64,000 nt of DNA from Haplosporangium gracile (lineage: Eukaryota > Mortierellomycota > Mortierellomycetes > Mortierellales > Mortierellaceae), in the NCBI GenBank assembly GCA_015499985.1, contig JAAAUF010000013.1:54362-118361 (forward strand), written 5' to 3'. The position numbers were made by a program, and so were the translations under genes. Shown piece after piece: positions 10,501 to 22,600 of the stretch (positions are counted from its first letter, which is position 1; every line of letters begins with the position of its first letter). The notes beneath the pieces are model-generated. The model had not been told where the DNA came from and ran no database searches. It worked only from the letters and a program-made list of their open reading frames with translations.

Positions 10501-13500
10501 GCAGTTGTTTATTGTCAACGAAGGGTTCCTCTTTACTTGGACTTTGTCGAACGCTTTTACAAATGTCGCCACCCTTGACCGGGTTGTCAAATTCCTCGAC
10601 TACGACCCCGACCACGCCAAGCACCAATGCATCACGGATATCCTTAACGTCAAGATGTGCGAGCATGCCTGTCAATACACCGTCGAGATCAAGCCTACCT
10701 ACTGGATAGTCAACAACGGATCCTCGACTGTTCGACCCCCAGCAGGAACACCCAACAGCACCCTGACGTTCCCAAAATCTGCCGCCGATACTTTCCACAC
10801 CACACAGGATTACCGAAATGATATGGGCATTCTGGGGTTGATTCAGTTGTACCAGTTTGGCGACAGTGACTTTAAGGACGAGATTATCCGGTTCCTCAAG
10901 AACCGTATCAGGCCATCACGAGAGAACCCCCTCTCTTGCCTTGTCACACTTTGTCGAGCATGGAATGCGGATGACAGGTTTGCGTTGGAGCAAATTGTAA
11001 CCAAGCTGCTCCCACCAAAGTATATCACCTGGATCCCGGACCCGCACGAGGACAAGTCAACAGAACCCCTGGCGATCCTGCTCGAGATTGCGCAAACGCG
11101 GCCGAGGGTCTTTGGAGTCGCCAAAGTGGTCATGAAGTACCTTGTCAGCCACGCCAACCGGTCCAAGAATCTGGCCTTTCTCTCACCCCTTTTCGGCAGC
11201 ATGCACGAGGTCATGGAACTCTACCCTGAAGAGGCGCTGGAGTGCATGGGTCGAATCGCGTTCATCCCAGTCAAGCACCGCGCCTACATTATCGACAACC
11301 ATACCCTGGCACTCCCTCCTCGACCCCGCTTACGGTTCTGGGAACCCCGCACCAAACCCCTGATCAAGACGAATGAGCCCATTATGCAGTTCAATTTTAC
11401 GGGCGAAAAGGCCGACAGCAGCAACGATGGGTTTACACGACCGGTCTTCATGGCCTCATTTGATGCGTTATGGTACTACAAGGATCAGCAACAGACTGAG
11501 TTGAAGAAGGATGGGTTTGAGGCGGCTTCCAACACTGCTACGACTACCTGGTGGAGAACACTGTACCACATGTTCCGACTTAAGTGCCACATCAAGATGC
11601 CTACTGTTGTCGAGTGCTACGATTTCAACTTGGAGTTTTTTGACAATCCTGCCATTGCCGCCCTCGTCGCCTACAAATGGTGAGCACCTATATTTGATAT
11701 TATCGACATGTACTTGTCCAGATCTGCGCATAGCAAACTCATTAACACCTGTGCATTCTTTCTTGTTTTTTTTTTTCACCCCTTCTTTAGGAACACGATT
11801 GGATACTCTTATTGGTTATTTCGATTTTTATTTCAGTGCGTGTTTTATGGACTGGTCGTGACTGCGGCATTGATGCAGGTGTATTATCTTCACCCTAGCC
11901 AGTTGGTCGGGCTCTTTATTGTCATTATTGTCGTCGCATGTATCTTCCTCTGGCTAGAGCTCCTTCAGGCCGTGCACAGCTGGTCCCGTTACTCAGGGTA
12001 AGCAAACGCTCTCTTCATCATTTTTCAGTTGTTGTTTTTAATGTTGCGCCGTGCTTTATTTCATCACCAGAAGAGTTATCAATTAACATAACCCTTCCCT
12101 TTATTACCTTCTTACGTGTAATGATAGGTCAACATACAACGGTCTGGATGTGGTTGCATTTGGACTACCCTTGGCGGCAAGTATTATACAGCTGGTCTCA
12201 ATCTCCAAGGGAAATATGGATGGAAATACGAGTGTCATGAGTGCCTCTGTCCTTGCCGTCTTCATGCACATGGTAATAAAAATTAAAGACAGGATGTGAC
12301 AAAAGACACAAAGTATTTTTTTGATAATCAGCAACCTCAATACTAATGCGCTTTCTTTCCTTCTTTTTATTTCTAAATCTCTCTAGCTGTTCGAACTTCG
12401 GATTCACAAGCAAGTGTGCAAGTATGTGATGATCATCCAACAAACGGTGATCGAGATCCGAGGATTCTTTATTATCTTCGCCGGTGGGCTGTTGGCCTTT
12501 ACGATCGCAACACAGCATTTGCTTAGAGCCTGTCCTGTGGATGATTGTAATAGGGATCCTACCGATTTCCCACGGCACTTTTTCTATGCCCTGTCCGCCA
12601 CCTACTTCTTCATGGTGAGTGTGTATGTTTCTTATCGTAATGTTTTGCTTGTATTTTGACAACTGGAGAACAAACAAACCCCTAACAGCTGTGTTTGACA
12701 TCACCCCCCTTGTTGTTCTTTAATTATTGTGTATAGGGTGGTCGATATGATCCTGTTTCGCCGCTATTTGATAAAGAAGATGCGGGGTTCCATCTCATGA
12801 TGATCGTGTACTTCTTTTTCACCGTCATCGTCATGCTCAACGTGCTTATCGGTAAGTTTTTTTTTTTTTTGTTTCTTGATTCAAAAATGAATTGCATACG
12901 TTTGAACCGTTGCACAAGTGAAGAAACTAAAGAATTATACTCACACCGTCTTTCTTCCTCCTCTCCTTCCTCAATCTAGCGTTAATCAATGTGGCGTTCA
13001 CGAAGGGAGACGATGGTTGGCGTCTAGCCTGGATCGAGTCCCGCCTTCGATACATCGAGTCGGCCGAGAACATGTCCCACCATATCCCAGGGTTCCGTCA
13101 AACTCATGACTGGTTCCCAAAACAGATTTATTTCTCGGCTACCCCTCAACAGGCCCGGGATTACCAGGAGAAGTATCATCCTGGCGGAGAGAATATGAGT
13201 GGTGGTGACGGTGAGGATGATGGTGATGAGGTTGATCCTATCTTTGATAATGTTCCTAGGCCTAAGGAGGAGGAGGAACAGCAGCAGGAGTCTGAGGAGG
13301 AGCAGACAGAGGAGCAAACGGGAGAAGATGAGGTTGCTGAGACTGCTGAAGGCGAAGGTGGCAACGGCGATGGTGAACAAGGAGAAACCAAGGCAGAAGG
13401 AGAAGGAGAAGCCGAAGCCGAGGGTGAAGGCCAGAAGGAACAGGAGCAAACCATCACTGCCACGACGGGCGAGACGGCCACCAAAGATCCAAAGGATAAG

Positions 13501-13650
13501 GCAATTGAGCACAATAGTAGCTTGGACCTGAGGACACAAGTTAGCGAGTTGCAGAGGCAGTTGACTATGCAGCAAGAACAGTCGCAGAAGCAGTTTGATG
13601 AACTCAAGGAGCTCCTCCTTCGTGCCACCACTACCAAATCCAAGAAGTAA
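7572..13650 (+). CDS. TRP-like six-helix ion channel with WD40-like N-terminal half
   Basis: Predicted 1567 residues from twelve exons: 7572-7830, 8053-8119, 8242-8431, 8539-8587, 8706-8885, 8998-10097, 10187-11679, 11791-11997, 12128-12272, 12387-12614, 12737-12851, 12980-13650. All joins keep frame; the exon 4 donor at 8588 (GTAGGT) was chosen because other donors give stops or an unlikely 10-base exon. Residues about 250-800 hold WD40-like strands (for example ISIWDIETG, IQIFDTVTG), followed by a helical region. From about residue 1100 there are six hydrophobic helices, a pore-like stretch (YALSATYFFM then GGRYDP) and a last helix VMLNVLIALINVAF, the pattern of TRP-type channels. The tail is Glu/Gln-rich and ends in a short coiled coil, a possible tetramer contact. 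It likely conducts cations in a membrane; ligand and compartment are unknown. The first 462 codons lie in the palindrome. Confidence 0.85.
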
Positions 13651-14559
13651 TATTTTAGAACTGTATAATTGTTAAACGGAAAATAAATAACTACTTAGTG
13701 ACTACGGTGCATGCTATAGATGGTGTTCATTATGTGCCTTCATATTATTTGCTATTGGGCGAGTGAAACGACAGCCGCGTATGCGATCACAGATCGCTTC
13801 TCAAAGCAACAAAATTGCTTGACTGGTTGCTTCTTTTTCACGAGGAGAGAGAGACACAGACAACCTGCCTTGTCGTGCAACAGCAACATTTTAAAAAACA
13901 AGCATCAGAATGGAAAAAAAAAGTGCTCACATCTTTTGTGTTTGGTTTCCTTTCCCCACAATTGTCTCTTCTTGCCCTCTTTTGCCTGTATCTGTCTGTG
14001 TCTGTGTGCTTGAAATGTCCGTGTGTCTTTTTTTCATTTGTTCCTTTTGTCCCTTGACTTCATTTTGCTCTGCACAGTTTAATTGCATGTATGCGTTGGC
14101 ACTTTCTGGAAGGCTAAAGTGGATTTGAATACGATTGCAAAAAAGATTACAGATGGCTTCTTGTTTTTGAGATGACGAGGACGACCAGGAAGGTGCCACA
14201 TCGCCACATTCGATGAGGTTCTCTCTCGCGATGGAAAGAAAGAAAGAAACACAGGACGAGAGCAGGGGGCCAAGGGAAATAGAATAATAAAAAAAGCTTG
14301 TTTGATCGATATAATTGCGTGTAGGAGGGCGGTAAAGGACATCCTTCATTGGAGTACAGTGTACAAAGGGAGCGGAAGAGAGGGAGAGGAAGGGGAACCA
14401 TGTCTGCTGTGAGTCCATGATTGGTCAAACCTTGAAATTCTAATAAAAACAGGCCCAAGGAGAGGACACGTACAAACATATAAGAGAGAATGGATTAGAA
14501 TACTCTCTCGTCTAATTCAAATGGGACGTTGACACGTCGATTTGCATCGAGGCATGCAG
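13651..14559. other. Intergenic, channel 3' end to BiP promoter
   Basis: The AAATAAATAA at 13680-13690 is a plausible poly(A) signal for the channel gene. The remaining sequence has short open frames in all phases and no recognisable domain, RNA gene or repeat. Confidence 0.5.
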
Positions 14560-14783
14560 CCAATCAGCGACTGCCATATCAACGCCACCTTTCCTTGTTC
14601 TTCTATCATGATCCACACCCGTGTAAATTTATTCTGCGTTCTTTCTAGTGCATCCCAGATACACAGATCATACGTATCAGACGCATGCAAAGCACACACA
14701 AACACAAGAAAAAAGAAAGTTGCCCTCCCTCTGTTTCTTACCACATACATATCATATTGCGCGATCTCATTTCCCATATATAA
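14560..14783 (+). promoter_or_regulatory. BiP promoter: partial ERSE, GACGTG core and TATA
   Basis: CCAAT at 14560-14564 is followed after exactly nine bases by CCATA (14574-14578), a 3/5 match to the CCACG half of the animal ER-stress element (CCAAT-N9-CCACG). Thirty bases upstream, CACGTC (GACGTG on the other strand) resembles an XBP1/Hac1-type UPRE core. TATATAA at 14777-14783 lies 105 bases before the ATG. This fits unfolded-protein-response control, expected for BiP, but the match is partial and unproven. Confidence 0.35.
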
Positions 14784-14887
14784 CTCAAGGCCCGCTCCTC
14801 ATCTGATCTCTCTTTTTTTTTTCTTCATCATCCTCCCCTCCCCTCCCTCCCTCCTCACTCTCTTTTTCCCTTTTCTTTCATTCCAAC

Positions 14888-17403
14888 ATGTCAAAGTTCA
14901 TCAAGAGCACCCTTGCTCTGGTTGCTCTGGCTCTGGTCTGCTTGGTCGCCCTGACTACCGTCAAGGCCGCCGAAGCCGACGATACCAGAGAATCCTACGG
15001 CACCGTTATCGGTATCGGTAAGTCAACCTCTTTCTCTCTTTCGCTTACTTCTTGGCGTCTTTTTTTTCATTTGCTTTCTTTTCGTGTCAGCCTTGCATGA
15101 CTCTGCCTCGCCTACTCCTCGCTCAACACGTCTTCAGGATCAGAAACACGACCAGAAGGGATCATATCGACAGTCAACATCATCACGAAGAACAACCAAG
15201 AGACGACCTTTCACCTTTGCACCTACTTCAAAGCAAGCAAAGACAGGAGTCAAAGCAACAGTGCGGATCATTGAAGCTTGGCTGTGTTTGTGGCAGTCAG
15301 GATCAAGACACTCGAGCATTGACAATCAAATAACGCGAGGATTTGGATCGCGCCTTTTTATTTCTGTGCGATATTTTTTCGACGAGCAGCTGGACGCGGG
15401 ACGAGGACAAGGGGAGCAAGCAAGAGCGCGTCTTTCTCTTTGGATCAGCTCATAACAGCAAGCCTGCTCTAAACCAAACAAACGCCTAATCTTCTCCCTC
15501 TCCCTCTATCTCTCTCTTTTCCCTTCATTCAACAGATCTTGGAACCACCTACTCTTGCGTCGGTGTCTACAAGAACGGCCGTGTCGAGATCATCGCCAAC
15601 GACCAGGGTCACCGTATCACCCCTTCCTATGTCGCCTTCACCGAGGATGAGCGTCTCGTCGGAGATGCTGCCAAGAACCAGTACGCCGCCAACCCCACCA
15701 ACACCATCTTCGATGCCAAGCGTCTCATCGGTCGTCGTTTCGACGACAAGGATGTCCAGAACGATATCAAGCACTTCCCCTTTAAGGTCAAGTCCAAGTC
15801 CGGTGCCCCCGTCATCACCGTCGAGGTCAAGGGCCAGGAAAAGTCCTTCACCCCCGAAGAGATCTCCGCCATGATCCTCGGCAAGATGAAGGAGATCGCC
15901 GAGGCCTACCTCTCCAAGAAGGTCACCCACGCCGTCGTCACTGTCCCCGCTTACTTCAACGATGCCCAGCGCCAGGCCACCAAGGATGCCGGTGCCATCG
16001 CCGGTTTGAACATCCTCCGTATCGTCAACGAGCCCACCGCTGCCGCCATCGCCTACGGTTTGGACAAGAAGGACGGTGAGCGCACCATCCTCGTCTACGA
16101 TCTCGGTGGTGGTACCTTCGATGTCTCCCTCCTCTCCATCGACGACGGTGTCTTTGAGGTCCTCGCCACTTCCGGTGACACCCACTTGGGAGGTGAGGAT
16201 TTCGACCAGCGTATCATCGACCACTTTGTCAAGCTCTACAAGAAGAAGTACACCGGCAAGGACGTCACCCAGGATCTCAAGGCCATGGGCAAGCTCAAGC
16301 GTGAGGCTGAGAAGGCCAAGCGTACTCTCTCTTCCCAGATGTCTGTCCGCATTGAGATCGATTCTTTCCACAACGGTAACGACTTCTCCGAGACCTTGAC
16401 CCGCGCCAAGTTCGAGGAGCTCAACATGGATTTGTTCAAGAAGACCGTCAAGCCTGTCGAGCAGGTTCTCAAGGATGCCGGCCTCTCCAAGGGAGACATT
16501 CACGATATTGTCCTCGTCGGTGGTTCGACCCGTATCCCCAAGGTCATCTCTTTGATCGAGGAGTACTTTAACGGCAAGAAGGCCTCGAAGGGTATCAACC
16601 CCGACGAGGCTGTTGCCTACGGTGCCGCTGTCCAGGGTGGTGTCCTCTCTGGTGACACTGCTGCCGATGGTCTTGTTCTTTTGGATGTCAACCCCTTGAC
16701 TCTCGGAATCGAGACTACCGGAGGTGTCATGACCAAGCTCATTGGACGTAACACTGGTATCCCCACTAAGAAGTCCCAGATCTTCTCGACCGCCGCCGAC
16801 AACCAGCAGACTGTCTTGATCCAAGTCTTTGAGGGAGAGCGTGCCATGACCAAGGATAACAACCAGCTCGGCAAGTTCGAGTTGACCAACATCCCCCCCG
16901 CACCTCGTGGTGTCCCCCAGGTGGAGGTCACCTTCGAGATCGACGCCAACGGTATCTTGCGTGTCTCTGCCTCGGACAAGGGCACCGGCAAGACCGAGAC
17001 CATCACCATCAACAACGATAAGGGTCGTCTCTCGGACGAGGAGATCGATCGCATGATCAAGGAGGCCGAGCAGTTCGCTAACGAGGATCAGGTCGTCAAG
17101 GAGCGCATCGAGTCCAAGAACGTTCTCGAGAACTACCTCTACTCTGTCAAGAACCAGGTCAACGACGAGTCCCAGTTGGGCTCCAAGATTGATGCTGAGG
17201 ACAAGAAGTCCATCTTGGACGCCATTGCCCAGAAGATCTCTTGGCTTGAGTCCGACGGTACCTCTGCCTCGAAGGAGGAGTTGGACGAGAAGAAGGAGGA
17301 GATTGAGGCCATTGTCAACCCCATCACCTCCAAGCTCTACGGCGCTGCCGGTGGTTCTGGCCCTGCCCCCACCGAGGATATGCCTGAGCACGACGAGCTG
17401 TAA
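14888..17403 (+). CDS. ER-lumenal Hsp70 chaperone BiP/Kar2
   Basis: Two exons (14888-15017 and 15536-17403) joined in the codon for the Asp of [12 protein letters not shown] give 665 residues, the usual BiP length. Residues 1-27 are a signal peptide (hydrophobic [14 protein letters not shown]). The ATPase domain has the Hsp70 marks [22 protein letters not shown] and [13 protein letters not shown], followed by the substrate-binding domain and lid. The last four residues are HDEL, the fungal ER-retrieval signal. It folds and translocates secretory proteins and controls the unfolded-protein response. The single 518-bp intron follows the signal-peptide exon. Codon use is strongly biased to C-ending codons, as in a highly expressed gene. 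Confidence 0.97.
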
Positions 17404-18098
17404 ATTTTGCTTTTCTTTTTGTTCCTCATTTTTTAACACAACATATATAAGAATCGTTTTTTTTCTGCTCCTCGCTTTGTACAATAAAACTATTACAAAC
17501 AACACATCCTTCTTTCGTCTGCTTTGCCTCTTATTGTCTCTGTTCTCCCACTTTCTCATGTTTGGTGCATGTACTTTTGACTTTTTCATTTATAGTTACC
17601 ACCAGGGATTGTTGGCGCCCCCCTTGCCCTTGTTGCTCTTGTTATTACCGAATGATGCGCCCCCACTCCCCGTTTGTCACGCAAGGTTCAAAACTAAAGG
17701 AGACTCTCTGTTGTCCCTTTATTTGCATATCAAATGACGGCCTGACCGTGCCGTGCCATGGCTGAACCGAAAAAATAGGGGGGAAGCACATTGCGGATGT
17801 GATCAGGTCACTCTTTCCTCCTTTTTCGAGTTAACATTCATTTTTTGCCTTGTTTTGTTCTCTACTTCTTTATTTTCTGCTCTTCGACCTCGCGGCATAC
17901 AACTCATAACCACTCGATCTACAATACTCAGCCCAACGAAATACAAGGCAAAAGGTCAACATTCAAAGCAGGACACCATCTTTTTCTCCTTTTGTCCCAA
18001 CAACACTTACTCCAGGAACATACACTTTACACAGCAGCTAAAAACCCACAGGCGCAAGCAAACGAACAACAAACAGCAACAAGAACGAACAAAACACA
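17404..18098. other. Intergenic, BiP 3' end to next gene leader
   Basis: AATAAA at 17483-17488 is a likely poly(A) signal for BiP. The second half, from about 17860, is an A/C-rich leader typical of a 5' UTR leading to the ATG at 18099. Open frames crossing it (for example 17753-18220) have no coding character. Confidence 0.5.
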
Positions 18099-19238
18099 AT
18101 GGGATTCTGGTCAAGAGCACCTCCGGCGTTGACGCAAGAGTATCAGGAATCGGTCGCACACCGAGTGCGGGATATCCTGACGGGCGAGAGTCATACGTCA
18201 CATACCAATGCGATCCGTGACAAGCAGGCGTTGAAGGCTTTGCAGCGTCCTGAGGCGCTGGCGGGTGTGATTGAGATCTTGAAGAGCATGCCGGATCCGG
18301 ATCATGAGCGTGCGGAAGGCTGGGAGGTTGATGAAGGTGTGGACATTGAGTCTGAGCAGGAGGAGGCCACTGTTACTGCTGCTGCCGAAGCGGTGGAGGG
18401 CAACGAAGACAATGAGGACAAGGGTAGGAATGTGAAGCATGCTGCCGCTGCGACCGCTGCTGTGGCCGTAGCTGCGACTGCAGCAGTCATCGCTGCCAAG
18501 ACATCATTCAGCCCAACTTCCCCCTCAGAGTCAGGATCTGCATCAGGGGCAGGAGCGGGAGCAGGAGCAAGCTCGACCACAGCATTATCGTCAGCAGCAC
18601 CCAAAGGGACAACGATCGTCGCAGCAACGACGATCGCAGCAGCAGCAGCGACGTCTGCAGTGGCTGCGACTCTTGCCATGACGCTGAGGGGAGCCCGCAA
18701 GAATGGTGGTGCGACTAGTGAGAGTAAGGTTGTTGAGAATGGGGATAAGTCGGTGACGACGACGACGACTAAGACTGTAGTGCGCTTCCATCCTTCGAAG
18801 GATACTGTTTCTAGCCAAGCGTAAGTTTTCTTTCCCTCCTTCCTTCTCTTACTTTCTTTCTTGTGTCTTCTCCCTAATGAGGTATTTGCACAATAACAAA
18901 GGCCCTGACCAATTTGCATCCCTCCAACTATTAGATACTGGTGGGGTTACGAAATCTTTATCCCGCAAGTAGCCCTCTCCAGAATTTCATCCGCCCAAGA
19001 CGTCTCCTCGGCATTCCTGGGATTCCTAGGCTCAGTCGGTCTGGTCGTCCCGGCAATCGTCCCATTCTTGGGATATATTGCTGCATATGTGGGACTTGAG
19101 TTTGCGGTGATCAAAGCGCAAAATGAAGGGAAGGGGGTCATCCTGGCGAGCACTTGGCTTGTACCCGTTGCTTTGGTCCCGAGAGCGTGGGATGTCCCTG
19201 AGGAGGAAGGTGTCGATGGGACCAGTGGTCGTGCCTAG
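18099..19238 (+). CDS. Alanine-rich multi-pass membrane protein, unknown function
   Basis: Two exons, 18099-18820 and 18935-19238 (GTAAGT donor, TTAG acceptor, phase 2), give 341 residues. The N-terminal 95 residues are soluble and charged. They are followed by an acidic linker and then two alanine/valine-rich hydrophobic stretches (about residues 112-133 and 170-195) separated by a Ser/Gly/Ala linker. The second exon begins YWWGYEIFIP and holds a long hydrophobic region, FLGFLGSVGLVVP through IAAYVGLEF, probably two more membrane segments. I do not recognise a family. Stopping at the first-exon TAA (18822) would remove the most protein-like part, so I favour the spliced form. Confidence 0.65.
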
Positions 19239-19636
19239 ATTCCTTGAAGGACGAAAGAGTCAAAGAGTCATTGCTGCGGGGAGGATGACGATGTGGGCGG
19301 AAATATGAATAAACGAGCGAACTGTTTGCTTTTTACTATGCCGATCGGTCCCTTCATCGTTCGTTGTGTTTATCCGATGCACCTCGTTGCTTCTCGCAAA
19401 AATATGTGACCGCCTTGTACTGCAAATTTTTGTTTCGGATCCATCAAAGAAGAAGAGCAGAAAAGTGAGGGGGAAGGCATAAAACTGCGGATTCACACAG
19501 CTCTCAAACAAACGTCCATTTGTAGCCATTGATGAAACGAAAGGAAGAATAGAGAAAAGACATAAAGGGCATTGCTCTTTTTCTTTTCTTTTCTTTCATC
19601 ACTTCTTTCGCCTTTCGTCAATCTTTTCTTCACTGA
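19239..19636. other. Intergenic before first ABCC gene
   Basis: About 400 bases with a pyrimidine-rich end (TTTTC repeats at 19578-19600) just before the proposed ABCC start. No other feature seen. Confidence 0.5.
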
Positions 19637-22600
19637 ATGAACGTGGATACGCTATCCATAGATGCTACTGCGGGCTCATGGGCACCATCGTCGTCCTCTG
19701 GTCAAGACATTGTTGACCCATCTGTATGTCTTTTTGATGGACGATCGTCGTAGATGGGTGCTTCGCCCAGATAAAGCGCTGATCACTGAGCAATCACTAA
19801 CCAATACACGACACTTTTCCATTTCTGTACTTTACTCGCTCGCCCTCCCTCTATAACAATCACTATGGCAATCACCAAAGAATGACAATACCCTCTTCCA
19901 ATCTACCGGTTTGTAAGTAGAGCCGTTTGCCTTCTTCCACTACTTCAACTACTCAACAGTATATGCCATACAGCAGATTAAATCGCTCAGCCTACTTCCT
20001 ACGCGTGAAAATGACAACACCCAAATAGCTTCTATCTGACGCTCCCTGCATCATTTGCGAGCGCACTCTTTCTCGGTCGGCTCGTCTGGCTCCACAAGCA
20101 TGGTCGCCAACATGGTCTTGGTCGGACAGGGCTCATCTACTGGTCCTCATTCTGTCTAATGCTGAGCGGATGCATCTCCCTCATTGCAACTCTGTGCATG
20201 GAGATTCGGAATCACAGCCGCCTTCATAACTGGGACATCTTTCTTGCCTCTGCGTCCATGTTGCTTGCCTGGGTACAAATCTATTCTTCTTGGAGTGTGG
20301 ATACTATGACAACAAGGTCTACAATGCAACGTCTCTTACATTTCGCCTTTCTGTACTTACCAAAAAAAAAATTTGTCTGTATCAAATTTTTGTTATGCAT
20401 AGATGTTGGCGATGGTGCTGAATCGTGAAGAACACAAGTATTCGATCCGATCGTCTGATTTTATTCTTGGTTACTACCTCATCGCCACCCTCGGCTTAGG
20501 GGCCTTCCTCTGGTTGAACCCTCAAACATTCTCAACACCTCCCTCACCCTCACCCACATCCTCTCTCACTACTACTCTCCGGTGGTTCCTGGGCTCACTC
20601 ATCCTTGGTCTGATCGTCGAGGCATGGCCAAGAGGATGGACAAAAGTCCAAAAGTCATTCAACGCAAGCGTCTTTGAAAAGGCCAACCTGATCTCACGAC
20701 TCTCCTTCCACTACATCCAGCCCATCATGAGCATCGGATATAGGCGTCCGCTTCGACTGGATGACCTTGCCCACCTAATGCCAGAGCGGATTCGGTCTGA
20801 ACATGCGTATGAGGATCTTGCGGCGACTTGGCAGAGACAAGAAGCACGGTTCTGGACGCTAGTTCCAAAAGCGCGTCAGGAGAGGGCGAAACCTTGGTTG
20901 CTGTTTAGGACGATTGCGTTGACGTTTGGATGGGTGGGCTGGGCGCCTATTGTGTTGACGAGGGTTGTGTCAACGACTTTGGTTTACCTTCAACCGGTGC
21001 TCCTGGGTCGGATTCTGGACTTTACGATGGCCCCGTCATCAACGGATGAGCCTGCGCTACAGCCCTTGTCGTATGGAATCTACCTGGCAGTTTTGATGTT
21101 CTTAGTCTCTCTCATAAGCTCTGTCACGGGCGCACAACTGCTTCAACTCAACGCCGAGCGCGGCATGGAGATCCGTTCTGGTCTGATCGGCCTGATCTAC
21201 CGCAAGTCTTTGAAACTCTCCCCGGAGGCCCGACAGACTCAGACTGCAGGAGCCATCTCGAACCACATGTCGGTCGATGCCGAAAAGTGGACAACGGCAC
21301 TTAACACTTTACCGCAGTGGGTCTCGGCACCGATTGAGTTGTTGGTGGCGCTGTGGATGTTGTATCGGCAGTTGGGGTGGTGCTCATTGGTTGGGTTAGT
21401 GACTGTAGTGGGATTGATCCCCATCCAGAACAAAGTGTCAGATATCTTTTCGGAGATTAAGAATACCAAGTTGACGACTATGGATCATCGTATCCGGCTG
21501 GTCACTGAGATGTTGACCTCCATCAAGACCGTCAAGCTGTACGCCTGGGGTAAGTCACCTTCTTTTTTCTCTATTATGCATTGTTGCTTATGCCTCAAGA
21601 TTGAAATAGTGAGAGAAATAACTAACCCTTCTTTTTTCGCAATTGACAGAGGACGCGTTCAAGGCCCGGATTGCAGGATACCGTGAGATTGAGATGGCGG
21701 TTCTACGTCGATTTGGAGTCGTCTACGCCGGGATGACATTGATATTTTCCACTACCATGTTCATGAGTCTCCTCTCGTTTGGAATTTACGCTGCGGTCGG
21801 AGGACCCGGAGGCACACCTGGAGAGATTACGCCTCATGTCATCTTTGTCAGTTTATCACTCTTTGGTCTGTTGAGTAGACCCATTTCGAGCATGGATACG
21901 TTGCTGAGCAGTACGACCTCAATCTTAGTTGCTACTCGGCGGATACAGGCGTTCTTGCTCTCAGAGGAGTTACCCATCGATTCGAAGAGTGTATTGAGTG
22001 GACTTGGGGAGGATGATGTTGTTGTGAGGGATGCGGTTCTGTCGTGGCATAAGCAAGTGACGGATGATCAGGTCAACAGCAACATTCAGGATGGTCGAGA
22101 CGATAATGTTACAGGAGACGAGAACACACCTTTGTTGGCACCACCATCACCACCCTCCGAAACTGTGGTAATACCTCGCGTCCCTACACTGAACAACATC
22201 AACTTTCGTCTCAGAGCTGGATCCCTTACTGCCATCGTCGGTCGAATCGGTTCAGGAAAGTCGTCCCTCCTTAGCGCCCTAATCGGAGATATGTACAAGT
22301 ATCAAGGATCAGTCCAAGTCCGAGGCAGCATCGCCTATGTCAGCCAGCAGGCCTGGATCTTGCACAGCACCGTCAAGGACAACATTCTATTTGGGAAACC
22401 ATTGGATCAGGAGCGCTATGAGGCTGTGATTTTGGCATGTTGTTTGCAGCAGGATCTGGATATGCTCCCTGCCGGCGACCAGACTGAGATCGGTGAACGA
22501 GGGATCAATTTGTCAGGAGGTCAGAAGCAGCGTGTCTCCCTTGCCCGCGCTGCCTACCAGGATGCGGATATATACCTTCTGGACGATCCTTTGAGTGCAG

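Noticed and set aside
15529..17589. 686-codon open frame antisense to BiP
   Set aside because: Long antisense frames are a known by-product of the codon bias of Hsp70 genes. The translation is a Leu/Val/Gly/Asp-rich mirror of the sense codons, with no domain.
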